DNA of 64,000 nucleotides, taken from contig JAWKUB010000004.1 of NCBI GenBank assembly GCA_041398745.1, positions 496,001 to 560,000 of the forward strand, read 5' to 3'. This document shows positions 15,096 to 26,403 of the stretch, in pieces. Below the pieces are notes generated by a model. It had not been told where the DNA came from, ran no database searches, and saw nothing but the letters and a program-made list of their open reading frames with translations. Source of the DNA: JACKHO01 sp041398745 (GTDB lineage: Bacteria > Planctomycetota > Planctomycetia > Planctomycetales > Planctomycetaceae). The translations under genes were made by a program, and so were the position numbers. Every line of letters starts with the position of its first letter. Positions within the stretch are counted from its first letter, which is position 1.

Positions 15096-18000
15096 ATGTT
15101 TCAACGTGTTGATGAGTCGCGGTTTGTGGAAGGGGAACATGACATGCTCCGCCTGTGGCAGGAGCGGGATGTGTTCCAGCGACTCATTCGTCAAAACGCC
15201 GGCGGCCCCAAATGGTCGTTCCTCGACGGTCCCATTACCGCCAACAACCCCATGGGCGTCCACCATGCCTGGGGACGCACCTACAAAGACGTCTTCCAGC
15301 GCTACTGGGCGATGAATGGCCACGAGCAGCGGTACCAGAACGGATTCGACTGCCAGGGGCTGTGGGTGGAAGTCGAAGTCGAAAAGGAAATGAAGCTCGG
15401 CACCAAGGCGGCCATTACAGAGCATGGCATCGATAAATTCGTCTACGAATGCAAGAAACGCGTCCTGAAATTCGCTGCGAGACAGACGGAGCAGTCCATT
15501 CGACTTGGCTACTGGATGGAATGGGATGCCCCTGATGAACTCCGCAAGCTCTCTGCGCATATTGGCAAAGACGACAAAATCACGCTGCGCACGCCGAAGG
15601 GTGTGGAGGCAGAAGGTACGGCGGAGGAACTGACGGCCCAACTCGGCAACCCCAAATGGGGCGGAAGCTACTTCACGTTCTCCACCGAGAACAATGAGAC
15701 AATCTGGACGTTTCTGAAGAAGTGTTTCGACCGCAAGAAGGTGTACATGGGGCATGACGTTATGCCCTGGAGCGGTCGTGGCGGCAGTGCGTACTCGCAA
15801 ATGGAAGTGGCCGATGGTCGGAAGTTGACGACGCACAAGTCCTGCTTTGTGCGGTTTCCAGTTGTGGTGGACAGGGAAGATGGAACCACGGAGGCACGGA
15901 GGCACGGAGAGGAACAACTCAAGGAATATCTGCTGGTTTGGACGACGACCCCGTGGACACTCACCAGCAACGTGGCCTGCATGGTGAACCCCGATCTCGA
16001 ATACGTGCGAGTCAAAGCGAAACTTCGTGGCGACGGCGAACCGGCCTTCCACTACTTCGCCAAGGAGAACCTCAACTTCCAGCGGCTGGAGAAGGAGTTT
16101 AAGGAAGGGTTCGGTCGCCCCGAATGGGGCTGGCCGGACGGGGTCGGCAAGCTGAAGACGATTTCCCAAATCTTCAAAGAACAGGGCGGCTACGAAGTTG
16201 TCGGCGAATTGAAAGGCGCCGAGATGGTCGGCTGGCGATATCAGGGGCCGTTTGACGAGCTGAAAGCTCAGCAGACAGACGGAGGCTGGCCGCAAATTCC
16301 AGGTAGTGACACCGGCCCGTCCGGTGTCGCGGCACACGCGGTCATCGACGGTGGTCGCGACAACAAAGGCAACGCCAACGTCGTCGCCGGTGAGGGGACA
16401 GGCATTGTCCATAGTGCGCCCGGATGTGGTGATATCGATCACAAAATCGGCGTGGAAGCGGGCCTGCCGGTCATCGCACCACTGGGTGAAGATGGTCGTT
16501 ACCTCGACGGCTTTGGTCCCTTCACTGGCAAAGAAGCCATCGCACCGGAAACGGCGGAGATGGTGTTTGAGTCTTTGAAGGAGAAGGGGCTGCTGGTCTA
16601 TGTGGAGACGTATCCCCACATTTATCCCCACTGCTGGCGGACGGGGGATGAGCTGGTGTTCCGGTTGGTGGATGAGTGGTTCATCAACATGGACTGGCGG
16701 GATGAAATCAAGGAAGTCACCAAGTGTATTAACTGGCTGCCGGAATCCATTCAGGGGCAGGAGCGGGAAATCGAATGGCTCACCACCATGCGGGACTGGA
16801 TGATTTCCAAGAAGCGCTTCTGGGGGCTGGCACTGCCGATTTGGGTGAATCCCGATGATCCCACCGACTTCGAAGTCATGGGGTCGCTGGCCGAGCTGAA
16901 GGAGCGGGCCGTCGAAGGTTGGGATGAATTTGAAGGGCACACACCGCATCGTCCCTGGATCGACAAAGTCAAAATCAAGAGCGAGAAGACCGGCGCCGTG
17001 CTGGAACGCATCGAGGACGTAGGGAATCCGTGGCTGGATGCGGGCATCGTGCCGTTTTCGACCATGCACTACAACCACGACAAAGAGTCGTGGGCCGAGT
17101 GGTTCCCCGCCGATTTGGTGACCGAGTGTTTCCCCGGACAGTTCCGGAACTGGTTCTATTCCATGCTCTCGCTCGCCACCATGATGCGGTACGACGAGAC
17201 CGATGACCCCGAGCAGAAAAAGCCGTTCAAGAATTTGCTGGGCCACCGCCTCGTCATGAACGAGCACGGCAAGCCCATGCACAAGTCAGATGGAACGGCC
17301 ATCTGGTTCGAGGAAGCGGCGGAGCAGTTGGGTGTCGATACGCTCCGCTGGATGTACTGTGCCCAGAATCCCGCGACCGATTTGCGGTTTGGTCTGCGTC
17401 ATGCCGAGGAACCGGTTACGCTGCAGACGGTGGACGGGCCCATCAGTGAGACGAAGGAAGGACTGCCGACCTGCAAGGTCACCAGCACGCCTGCCGACGA
17501 CATCCGCCGGATGGTCCTCATTCCGTTGTGGAACAGCTACGCCTTCTTCGTGAACTACGCTGCTCTCGATGGATTTGATCCCTCGTTGCCGGAAGTGCCG
17601 CTGGCCGAGCGTCCTGAAATCGACCGCTGGATTGTCTCCCGCGTGCGCGAGTTGACAACTATTGCTCATGCGAGTTTTCAGAAATTCGATACGGCCACCT
17701 TCATGGAAGCGGCCAAGGTCTTCATTGATGACCTGTCAAACTGGTACATCAGACGCAACCGCCGCCGGTTCTGGCGTCCACGTGAAGAGGGAGCGGCGTC
17801 GAGTGCATGGGATCAGGACAAACTGGCCGCGTACCAGAGCCTGTACGACGTGCTGGTTACCATGACCAAACTGCTCGCGCCGTGCATTCCGTTCCTCACC
17901 GAAAGGATGTACCAGAACCTTGTCGTCAGTGTGGATTCGTCAGCGCCCGACTCAGTCCACCTCTGCAAGTTCCCAAAGTTCGAGTCCGGCGAAGTCGATT

Positions 18001-18752
18001 TGGCGCTCAACGGTCGCACGGCACTCGTGCAGACATTGGTGCGACTGGGACACCGGCTGCGTGAAACCGCAGAACTGCGCGTGCGTCAACCGCTGGCTGA
18101 ACTCCGGTTCGCCTGTCGCGATGCCGCAGAGGCCGAAGCACTCGAACAGTACGCCGATGTCATCGCAGATGAACTGAACGTCAAACAGGTCGCCCGGGCA
18201 GCAAACCTCGACGACCTCGTGAGCTACGCCTACAAGCCGAACCTGAAAACTCTCGGTCCCAAGTATGGCAAGTTGCTCCAGTTGTTGCGGACAGCATTGC
18301 CCGAACTGGATGGCGCGCTGCTCGCTCCGCTACGGAGTGGTGAGTCGGTCACCGTGAGCATTGAAGGGAACGAGGTAACACTTGATCCTGTCGATGTCAT
18401 GGTCAGCGTGCAGCAGGCCAGCGACTGGGCCAGCGCCGATGCAGATGGCATCCAGGTCGCCCTGTCCACCAGCCTGACGCCGGAACTGGAACGGGAAGGG
18501 ATGGCCCGCGACCTCATTCGACACATTCAGCAATTGCGTAAGGACACCCAACTCGAAGAGAATGACCGCATTACAATTCAGTGGTCCGCGGATTCCACCG
18601 AAAACCTGACAACCATGCTCACCGAATGGGAAAGTCTCATCCTGACCGAAACCCGCGCTAACGGCATTGCACAACTCGCCGATGGCAACGACGGTAAGTC
18701 CGTCAGCGTGGGTGGCGTACAGGTGCAATTGTCCATTGAGAGCCAGGGGTAA
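15096..18752 (+). CDS. ileS: Isoleucyl-tRNA synthetase
   Basis: The 1218-residue protein begins MFQRVDESRFVEGEHDML. FLDGPITANNPMGVHHAWGR near residue 50 is the HIGH-region equivalent of a class I synthetase, and GKPMHKSDGTAIW near residue 727 is the KMSKS-region equivalent. LLVWTTTPWTLTSNVA marks the CP1 editing domain. The anticodon-binding helical region (LSNWYIRRNRRRFWRPREEG) follows, with a long C-terminal domain. The frame is open further upstream to 14790, but that part shows no similarity, so I start at 15096. Residues about 263-272 (GTTEARRHGE) derive from an ACGGAGGC tandem repeat inserted just before the editing core. A membrane-protein gene follows after 3 bp. Confidence 0.95.
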   Translation: MFQRVDESRFVEGEHDMLRLWQERDVFQRLIRQNAGGPKWSFLDGPITANNPMGVHHAWGRTYKDVFQRYWAMNGHEQRYQNGFDCQGLWVEVEVEKEMKLGTKAAITEHGIDKFVYECKKRVLKFAARQTEQSIRLGYWMEWDAPDELRKLSAHIGKDDKITLRTPKGVEAEGTAEELTAQLGNPKWGGSYFTFSTENNETIWTFLKKCFDRKKVYMGHDVMPWSGRGGSAYSQMEVADGRKLTTHKSCFVRFPVVVDREDGTTEARRHGEEQLKEYLLVWTTTPWTLTSNVACMVNPDLEYVRVKAKLRGDGEPAFHYFAKENLNFQRLEKEFKEGFGRPEWGWPDGVGKLKTISQIFKEQGGYEVVGELKGAEMVGWRYQGPFDELKAQQTDGGWPQIPGSDTGPSGVAAHAVIDGGRDNKGNANVVAGEGTGIVHSAPGCGDIDHKIGVEAGLPVIAPLGEDGRYLDGFGPFTGKEAIAPETAEMVFESLKEKGLLVYVETYPHIYPHCWRTGDELVFRLVDEWFINMDWRDEIKEVTKCINWLPESIQGQEREIEWLTTMRDWMISKKRFWGLALPIWVNPDDPTDFEVMGSLAELKERAVEGWDEFEGHTPHRPWIDKVKIKSEKTGAVLERIEDVGNPWLDAGIVPFSTMHYNHDKESWAEWFPADLVTECFPGQFRNWFYSMLSLATMMRYDETDDPEQKKPFKNLLGHRLVMNEHGKPMHKSDGTAIWFEEAAEQLGVDTLRWMYCAQNPATDLRFGLRHAEEPVTLQTVDGPISETKEGLPTCKVTSTPADDIRRMVLIPLWNSYAFFVNYAALDGFDPSLPEVPLAERPEIDRWIVSRVRELTTIAHASFQKFDTATFMEAAKVFIDDLSNWYIRRNRRRFWRPREEGAASSAWDQDKLAAYQSLYDVLVTMTKLLAPCIPFLTERMYQNLVVSVDSSAPDSVHLCKFPKFESGEVDLALNGRTALVQTLVRLGHRLRETAELRVRQPLAELRFACRDAAEAEALEQYADVIADELNVKQVARAANLDDLVSYAYKPNLKTLGPKYGKLLQLLRTALPELDGALLAPLRSGESVTVSIEGNEVTLDPVDVMVSVQQASDWASADADGIQVALSTSLTPELEREGMARDLIRHIQQLRKDTQLEENDRITIQWSADSTENLTTMLTEWESLILTETRANGIAQLADGNDGKSVSVGGVQVQLSIESQG
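15885..15912 (+). repeat. CACGGAGG tandem repeat inside ileS
   Basis: Three 8-bp units of the CACGGAGG type occur in tandem (ACCACGGAGGCACGGAGGCA, then CGGAGAGG). They are in frame in ileS and encode TTEARRHGE. The composition and short period resemble the GCAGAG-rich repeats at 14297, 14881 and 22626, and it is unlike the flanking coding sequence. Confidence 0.7.
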
Positions 18753-18755
18753 CTT

Positions 18756-19001
18756 ATGAATATTCTCTACTTCCTGCTGATTGGACTCGCCGCTGGTTGG
18801 CTGGCGGGGAAGATTTCTCGTGGTGAGGGGTTTGGGCTGGGGCAGAATCTGATTATTGGAGTTATTGGGTCCATCCTGGGTGGCTTCGCCTTCGGGCTGT
18901 TGCAAATCAAGGCCATGGGCCTTCTGGGAGAACTCGTCACGGCAACGGTAGGAGCACTCATTCTGCTGTTCTTACTGAAGAAACTGAAATCGAAGTCTTA
19001 G
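18756..19001 (+). CDS. GlsB/YeaQ/YmgE-type small membrane protein
   Basis: The 81-residue protein has three hydrophobic helices: LYFLLIGLAAGWLAGKI, LIIGVIGSILGGFAFGLL and ELVTATVGALILLFLLKKL. The motif GLAAGWLAGKISRGEGFGLG is typical of the transglycosylase-associated (YeaQ/YmgE) family, whose members are linked to stress responses in other bacteria. It starts 3 bp after the ileS stop and is probably co-transcribed with it. The precise function is unknown. Confidence 0.88.
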   Translation: MNILYFLLIGLAAGWLAGKISRGEGFGLGQNLIIGVIGSILGGFAFGLLQIKAMGLLGELVTATVGALILLFLLKKLKSKS

Positions 19002-19024
19002 GGATTTGAAACCCGGAATACACA

Positions 19025-20155
19025 ATGAATAAATCGCGCGAACTCCTTTCACTATTCTTCTGTTTCTCGTTGTTCTTCGCCGGTTGTGTCGCGGAGCACA
19101 AGGAGGAGCTTCCTGAATCCGAGGCACCAGCGAAGGCCGAGGAAATTGAAGCGAAGGGGCAGAATGATCATTCCGATGCGGTCGAACTACTCTCGCAGTC
19201 GGGGGCGAAGCTGAAGCGTGATGGCGAAGGAAATGTCACGGCGTTGGATATGCGTGGGATGGTAGTTGAAAACGAATCCCTGGAGCCGTTGTCTGGCCTG
19301 AGTCATTTGGAATCGATCAAAGTTGACAATTCCGCAATCACGGACAGGAGCATTCAGTACGTGGTGTCGCAGTCGAAGACGCTCCGGGAGCTTGATTTGC
19401 GGGGATGCACAATTTCGAATAGTGCAATGGAGTCGATAGGCTTGTGTTTAAACTTGCGAGCGCTGCGTTTTTCTGGCCAGTCTGGAGCCTGTACGGTTGA
19501 TGACGACGGGCTGGCGTCACTTGCCGAGTTGCAGGAAATGCGTGCTTTGTCACTTGACTATTTGTGGGTGAGCGAAGTCGGCCTGAGCCACCTTTCCATG
19601 ATGCAGGAGTTGCAGGAGTTAAACCTGGCCAAGACTCTTGTCGGTGACGAAGCTCTGGCTGTTCTGCAGCAACACCCTAAACTGAAGAAACTGCGAATTT
19701 CACAGAACCAGGTGACCGACGCTGGGCTGGAACACCTTGTGCAAATTTCCACCTTGGAAGATTTGGACATTAGCGAGGACAGCCAAATTTCGGACGCTGG
19801 CATGGAGCACGTCGGCAAGCTGACGAACCTGAAGAAACTGAATTTGTGGCGTGTGGCGTTGACCGATGCAGGTGTCGCGCATCTTGCAGGCCTGGAAAAC
19901 CTGGAATGGCTGAACCTCGATAACACGCAACTGTCAGATTCCGGAATGGTGCATTTGGAAGGCATGACCAAACTGACCTTCCTGCACCTGGGGTCAACCA
20001 CCATTACCGATGCTGGGCTTAAGCATTTGGCAGGTTTGAAGCAACTGAAGGACCTTAAGGTCACCCGGACGGCAGTGACTCAAGCGGGCGTCGATGAGTT
20101 GAAGAAGTCACTCCCCGATACCAACATTCAACTGCAGTACTTGGGGGACGAGTAG
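19025..20155 (+). CDS. Leucine-rich repeat lipoprotein
   Basis: The N-terminus is a lipoprotein signal (LLSLFFCFSLFFAGC) with the lipidated cysteine near residue 19. From about residue 85 on there are successive leucine-rich repeats with the bacterial pattern VTDAGLEHL, ISDAGMEHV, LTDAGVAHL, LSDSGMVHL and ITDAGLKHL. The repeats form about ten units and end near residue 370. This is a common planctomycete surface or periplasmic binding protein type; the ligand is unknown. It lies 23 bp after the YeaQ-type gene on the same strand. Confidence 0.9.
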   Translation: MNKSRELLSLFFCFSLFFAGCVAEHKEELPESEAPAKAEEIEAKGQNDHSDAVELLSQSGAKLKRDGEGNVTALDMRGMVVENESLEPLSGLSHLESIKVDNSAITDRSIQYVVSQSKTLRELDLRGCTISNSAMESIGLCLNLRALRFSGQSGACTVDDDGLASLAELQEMRALSLDYLWVSEVGLSHLSMMQELQELNLAKTLVGDEALAVLQQHPKLKKLRISQNQVTDAGLEHLVQISTLEDLDISEDSQISDAGMEHVGKLTNLKKLNLWRVALTDAGVAHLAGLENLEWLNLDNTQLSDSGMVHLEGMTKLTFLHLGSTTITDAGLKHLAGLKQLKDLKVTRTAVTQAGVDELKKSLPDTNIQLQYLGDE

Positions 20156-20180
20156 TTGTTCTGCCGTCGATTGGTTGAAG

Positions 20181-20203
20181 GTCGAACGTTGAACGTTGAA
20201 CGT
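20181..20203 (+). repeat. Short tandem GAACGTTG repeat
   Basis: The sequence GTCGAACGTTGAACGTTGAA contains an 8-bp unit (GAACGTTG) repeated in the gap between the LRR gene and the VWA gene. It is an isolated low-copy tandem repeat of unknown meaning. Confidence 0.5.
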
Positions 20204-20295
20204 GATTGGCAAGACAGAAATCATCTGACATAGCTCCCTAATTTCCTCGCCAGCATCCTGCCCACAAACTCCTACCCACTACCCACAAGTCTTCC

Positions 20296-22539
20296 ATGGG
20301 ATTTGCGTTCATCAACTATGCAATGTTGGCCGGCCTCGTGGCCGTGGGCCTGCCTGTCATTGCGCATTTGCTGAGCAAGCGGAAGTTTGATGTTGTTCAG
20401 TGGGGAGCAATGCAGTTCCTCGAACTGGGGAAGAAAACGCGGCGACGCATCCGGCTGCAGGATTGGTTGCTGCTGCTATTGCGCATGCTGCTTGTGGCAC
20501 TCGTGGCATTGGCACTGGCCCGACCGTGGGGGCAGGGGGGGATTTTCGCCACGCTCTCCGATGGTGCCAGCCGCGATGTCGTGTTCGTGATCGACAGTTC
20601 CTACTCGACTGGATGGGAAGGGAAGGCTATTACGCCGCATGCCGCATCCATCGACTGGATTCATACCGCGCTGGAAGACCTGAATCCCGGTGACACGGCG
20701 GCACTCATCGATGCCCGCACGCGCACACGGCCACTCATTGTCCCCGCGACCACTGACTTTGGTCGTGTCCGAGAGCAATTGAATGATCTCCCGGCACCGT
20801 CCGGCACTTCAGACCTTTCATTCGCCATCACCGAAGCGATGCAAATTCTCTCGACGAGCAGCAATGTGTCGCGCGAGGTGATTGTGCTTACCGACGGACA
20901 GGCCTTGCCGTGGCATTTGGAAGACCAGGCCCGCTGGGAACGGATTGAAGACCTGCGGCAGCAACCGAGCATCCCTCCCAAGGTGTATGCCATTGACGTT
21001 GCGGGCAAACGTGGTGATTCCACAAACTTCTCCGTCGACCGTGTGGAACTCTCCCGCAACGTGACTGTCCCTGACTTCCCCATTCGGCTCAGAGCCACCG
21101 TGCGACAGTCTGGCGGCGACAACATTCAGCGGAACGTGTTCCTGGAAATCGATGGTCAGCGACTTCCCGCCAAAGCAACCGAAGTCGCCTTGCTCCCCAA
21201 TGGCGAAGCGCTAGTGGAATTCGAGCATCGGTTCGACGCCGTGGGTACGTACATCATGAGTGTGAGCCTCGACGAGGACAATTTGCCGGCGGACAACATG
21301 GCCAGTGCCGTCGTCACCGTGGCCGACGGTATTCCCGTGCTGCTCATCGATGGCGACCCTCAACTCGATCCTCTGAAGCAGGAGACGTTCTTTCTGAAAT
21401 CTGCGTTTGGAGCGACGGGCGACTCTCCGTGGATTCGGGCCGACGTCATCAAGGCTGACGAACTTGCCACCGTGCAATTGGCCGACTACCGGGTCGTATT
21501 CCTTTGTAACTGCCCCAGCATTACCCAGGCCGACGCCGACCGGCTGGTCCAGTTCGCCGAAACTGGTGGCGGAGTGGTCATTGCACCGGGAGATTTGGTG
21601 AATGGCCAAGCCTGGAACAAATTGACGCTCACCGAAACCGTGCCGCTCCTGCCGCTCGACTTCGTCAAGATTGAGCAGGAAGACGCCACTGCCGAAGAGT
21701 CGGTTACGGTTGACCATCAGACTCTGCAGGTGCCGTGGCTGGAGCGGTTCCGTAAGGAACGAGGCATCGATTTCGCAGAAACGCGGTTCAGCCGCTGGTG
21801 GGGCCTGACTCCACGCGTCGCCGCGGCCGAGAATCAACCTGCGGAAGAAGGCGGCGACGCCACGGTCTCCGTTCCTCCTGCGCAAACACTGGCCAAGCTA
21901 TCAAATGACGCGACTCTCCTCGCCAGTCGCGACTGGGGTGATGGTCAAATTGTGCAGTTCGCCGTCCCGCTCGATGCCGACTGGAGCACACTGCCAGCCC
22001 GCAATGACTACCTCTCATTCGTCCACGAGTTGGTATTCGCCCTGACCGCTACTGGCCCGCGCCGAAACGTGAATGTGAGTGATCCCCTTCTCCTGCCGCT
22101 GCCACCGAATACAAAAACTGCTGACTGGGTTGTTTCTGGCCCCACTGGTAACAGCCTGCCACTTGCAGAGGTTCGCCTGGCTGACGCTCCCACGCTGTCT
22201 TACGCAGATGCCGATATTGCAGGGACGTACTACTTCCACCTCGCCACTGACATCCCGGAGAGCGGTGAGCCATTCGTTGTTGATTTTGATCGCTCTGAGT
22301 CCGATGTTTCACAGCTGGACGACGCCCAGTGGGCGGCCATTACCGACTCGGGGACCATTGTCCGCGCCGAGGAAATGACCAACATCACCGATCAGCTCAA
22401 ACAGGAAAACTCCCGCACCGAGCTGTGGTGGCTGCTGCTGTTTGGCGTCTTTGGCCTGCTGGTCATTGAAGTCGCCATGACCCGACAAATGGTGCTGGGG
22501 GGGCACGCTGCTCTCGACGTCGAACCGGCGGCTGCATAG
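20296..22539 (+). CDS. BatA-domain / VWA-like membrane protein
   Basis: The N-terminus, MGFAFINYAMLAGLVAVGLP followed by VIAHLLSKRKFDVVQWGAMQ, is the BatA (aerotolerance-regulator) N-terminal domain with its membrane helix. A second helix, LLLLLRMLLVALVALALARP, follows. A von Willebrand A fold starts at about residue 95 with DVVFVIDSSYSTGWEG, a MIDAS-like DxSxS. Later parts include a class I glutamine amidotransferase-like segment, RVVFLCNCPSITQADADRLV. A C-terminal helix, WWLLLFGVFGLLVIEVAMT, ends the protein. Such proteins usually occur with MoxR ATPases and DUF58 proteins, which are not present here. Confidence 0.88.
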   Translation: MGFAFINYAMLAGLVAVGLPVIAHLLSKRKFDVVQWGAMQFLELGKKTRRRIRLQDWLLLLLRMLLVALVALALARPWGQGGIFATLSDGASRDVVFVIDSSYSTGWEGKAITPHAASIDWIHTALEDLNPGDTAALIDARTRTRPLIVPATTDFGRVREQLNDLPAPSGTSDLSFAITEAMQILSTSSNVSREVIVLTDGQALPWHLEDQARWERIEDLRQQPSIPPKVYAIDVAGKRGDSTNFSVDRVELSRNVTVPDFPIRLRATVRQSGGDNIQRNVFLEIDGQRLPAKATEVALLPNGEALVEFEHRFDAVGTYIMSVSLDEDNLPADNMASAVVTVADGIPVLLIDGDPQLDPLKQETFFLKSAFGATGDSPWIRADVIKADELATVQLADYRVVFLCNCPSITQADADRLVQFAETGGGVVIAPGDLVNGQAWNKLTLTETVPLLPLDFVKIEQEDATAEESVTVDHQTLQVPWLERFRKERGIDFAETRFSRWWGLTPRVAAAENQPAEEGGDATVSVPPAQTLAKLSNDATLLASRDWGDGQIVQFAVPLDADWSTLPARNDYLSFVHELVFALTATGPRRNVNVSDPLLLPLPPNTKTADWVVSGPTGNSLPLAEVRLADAPTLSYADADIAGTYYFHLATDIPESGEPFVVDFDRSESDVSQLDDAQWAAITDSGTIVRAEEMTNITDQLKQENSRTELWWLLLFGVFGLLVIEVAMTRQMVLGGHAALDVEPAAA

Positions 22540-22548
22540 CGACGGGCT

Positions 22549-22587
<39 letters not shown>

Positions 22588-22625
22588 CGTCTTTCCCTAA
22601 GCACCGCACGAAGCAATTTGATTGT

Positions 22626-22659
22626 GAACCGCAGAGTTCGCAGGGAAACGCAGAGCAAG
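22626..22659 (+). repeat. Solo GCAGAG-type repeat
   Basis: GAACCGCAGAGTTCGCAGGG followed by AAACGCAGAGCAAG is a third copy of the repeat type that brackets the GxxExxY gene at 14.3-14.9 kb. No GxxExxY gene is next to it. The rest of the gap 22540-22762 holds nothing I can support. Confidence 0.6.
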
Positions 22660-22762
22660 TGCCGCACACCAACTGCACCTCTGCAATCCATGGCGTTGCT
22701 GGTCTTAATTGACGGGAATTCTTGCGAGGACTGGCTCACCTGAAAGTGGCGGGCCAGAGCCG

Positions 22763-23239
22763 TTACTCTGTCGTACTATCGAGGTCGTATTCGTCAAAGC
22801 CATGCTCAGTCATTGCCGCGTAAACATCAGCCAGGTCACTTGATTGTTCGAATATTTCGTACCTCAAGAAACCATTGCCGCAGACATGGCCGTTGTGAAA
22901 TGCATGAACCTCGCCATGACTATCGCGCAGCACCACTGTTCCGCCGCCGACGTGCAAACCATGACTCGTCTTCTCGCGGCCGATAACCCATTCTCCGCTA
23001 TCGAAAGTGAATTGTACGATAGCATCATTGGACTTGGTGGCCTCCTGTGGCGAGGAATACGTAGACAATTCGTCTCGCCATTCACGGGCCAGATCAATTG
23101 ATCCGCCATCGTAAACCGACTGAGATGCCAAGAAAGCAAAATACACGGCCCCAATAACTAACGGCGGGGCTAAAACCAGTCCGCAACCCGCGCCCGCAAG
23201 CAGGCCGAACTGAAACTTTGTCAACTTCCACGTTGTCAT
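22763..23239 (-). CDS. Hypothetical single-pass membrane protein
   Basis: The protein has 158 residues. An N-terminal helix, FGLLAGAGCGLVLAPPLVIG, is followed by a hydrophilic domain with several beta-type segments (AIVQFTFDSGEWVIGREKTS and GGTVVLRDSHGEVHAFHNGH). The C-terminus is acidic. I start at the ATG at 23239, preceded by GGGGG at 5 bp; a TTG at 23251 is possible. No family is recognised. It is convergent with the VWA gene and divergent from guaB. Confidence 0.65.
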   Translation of the reverse strand: MTTWKLTKFQFGLLAGAGCGLVLAPPLVIGAVYFAFLASQSVYDGGSIDLAREWRDELSTYSSPQEATKSNDAIVQFTFDSGEWVIGREKTSHGLHVGGGTVVLRDSHGEVHAFHNGHVCGNGFLRYEIFEQSSDLADVYAAMTEHGFDEYDLDSTTE

Positions 23240-23528
23240 CGTCGCCCCCAATCAAGAGATTGAATCCTCTCTTTACTCCTATAATAGCAGCACACATGAC
23301 CAGTGAAAGACTTAATGTCTTTGACTTGTTCCGTTGTCGTTGGACTTGCCTCTCGCATCCTTGATGCGTTCGGGTTAATCATGCTTCACATTGGGCTTTA
23401 CGCGAACCTGGTACGTCCATTCCCGATTTTGAATCCCGGCTCCAAAGGGTCGAAATCTGTGGAGCAGGGCGGTATCCTGTGACGGGAAGTTGACCACCTT
23501 CCCACACTTCAACCGACTTTGTGCTCCA

Positions 23529-26385
<2,857 letters not shown>

Positions 26386-26403
26386 AGTTGTCGACGCAGC
26401 AAC

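Noticed and set aside
14742..17282. 846-codon ORF antisense to the first two thirds of ileS
   Set aside because: It is a shadow of a GC-rich gene: its residues show no domain, and ileS on the other strand has clear synthetase motifs throughout.
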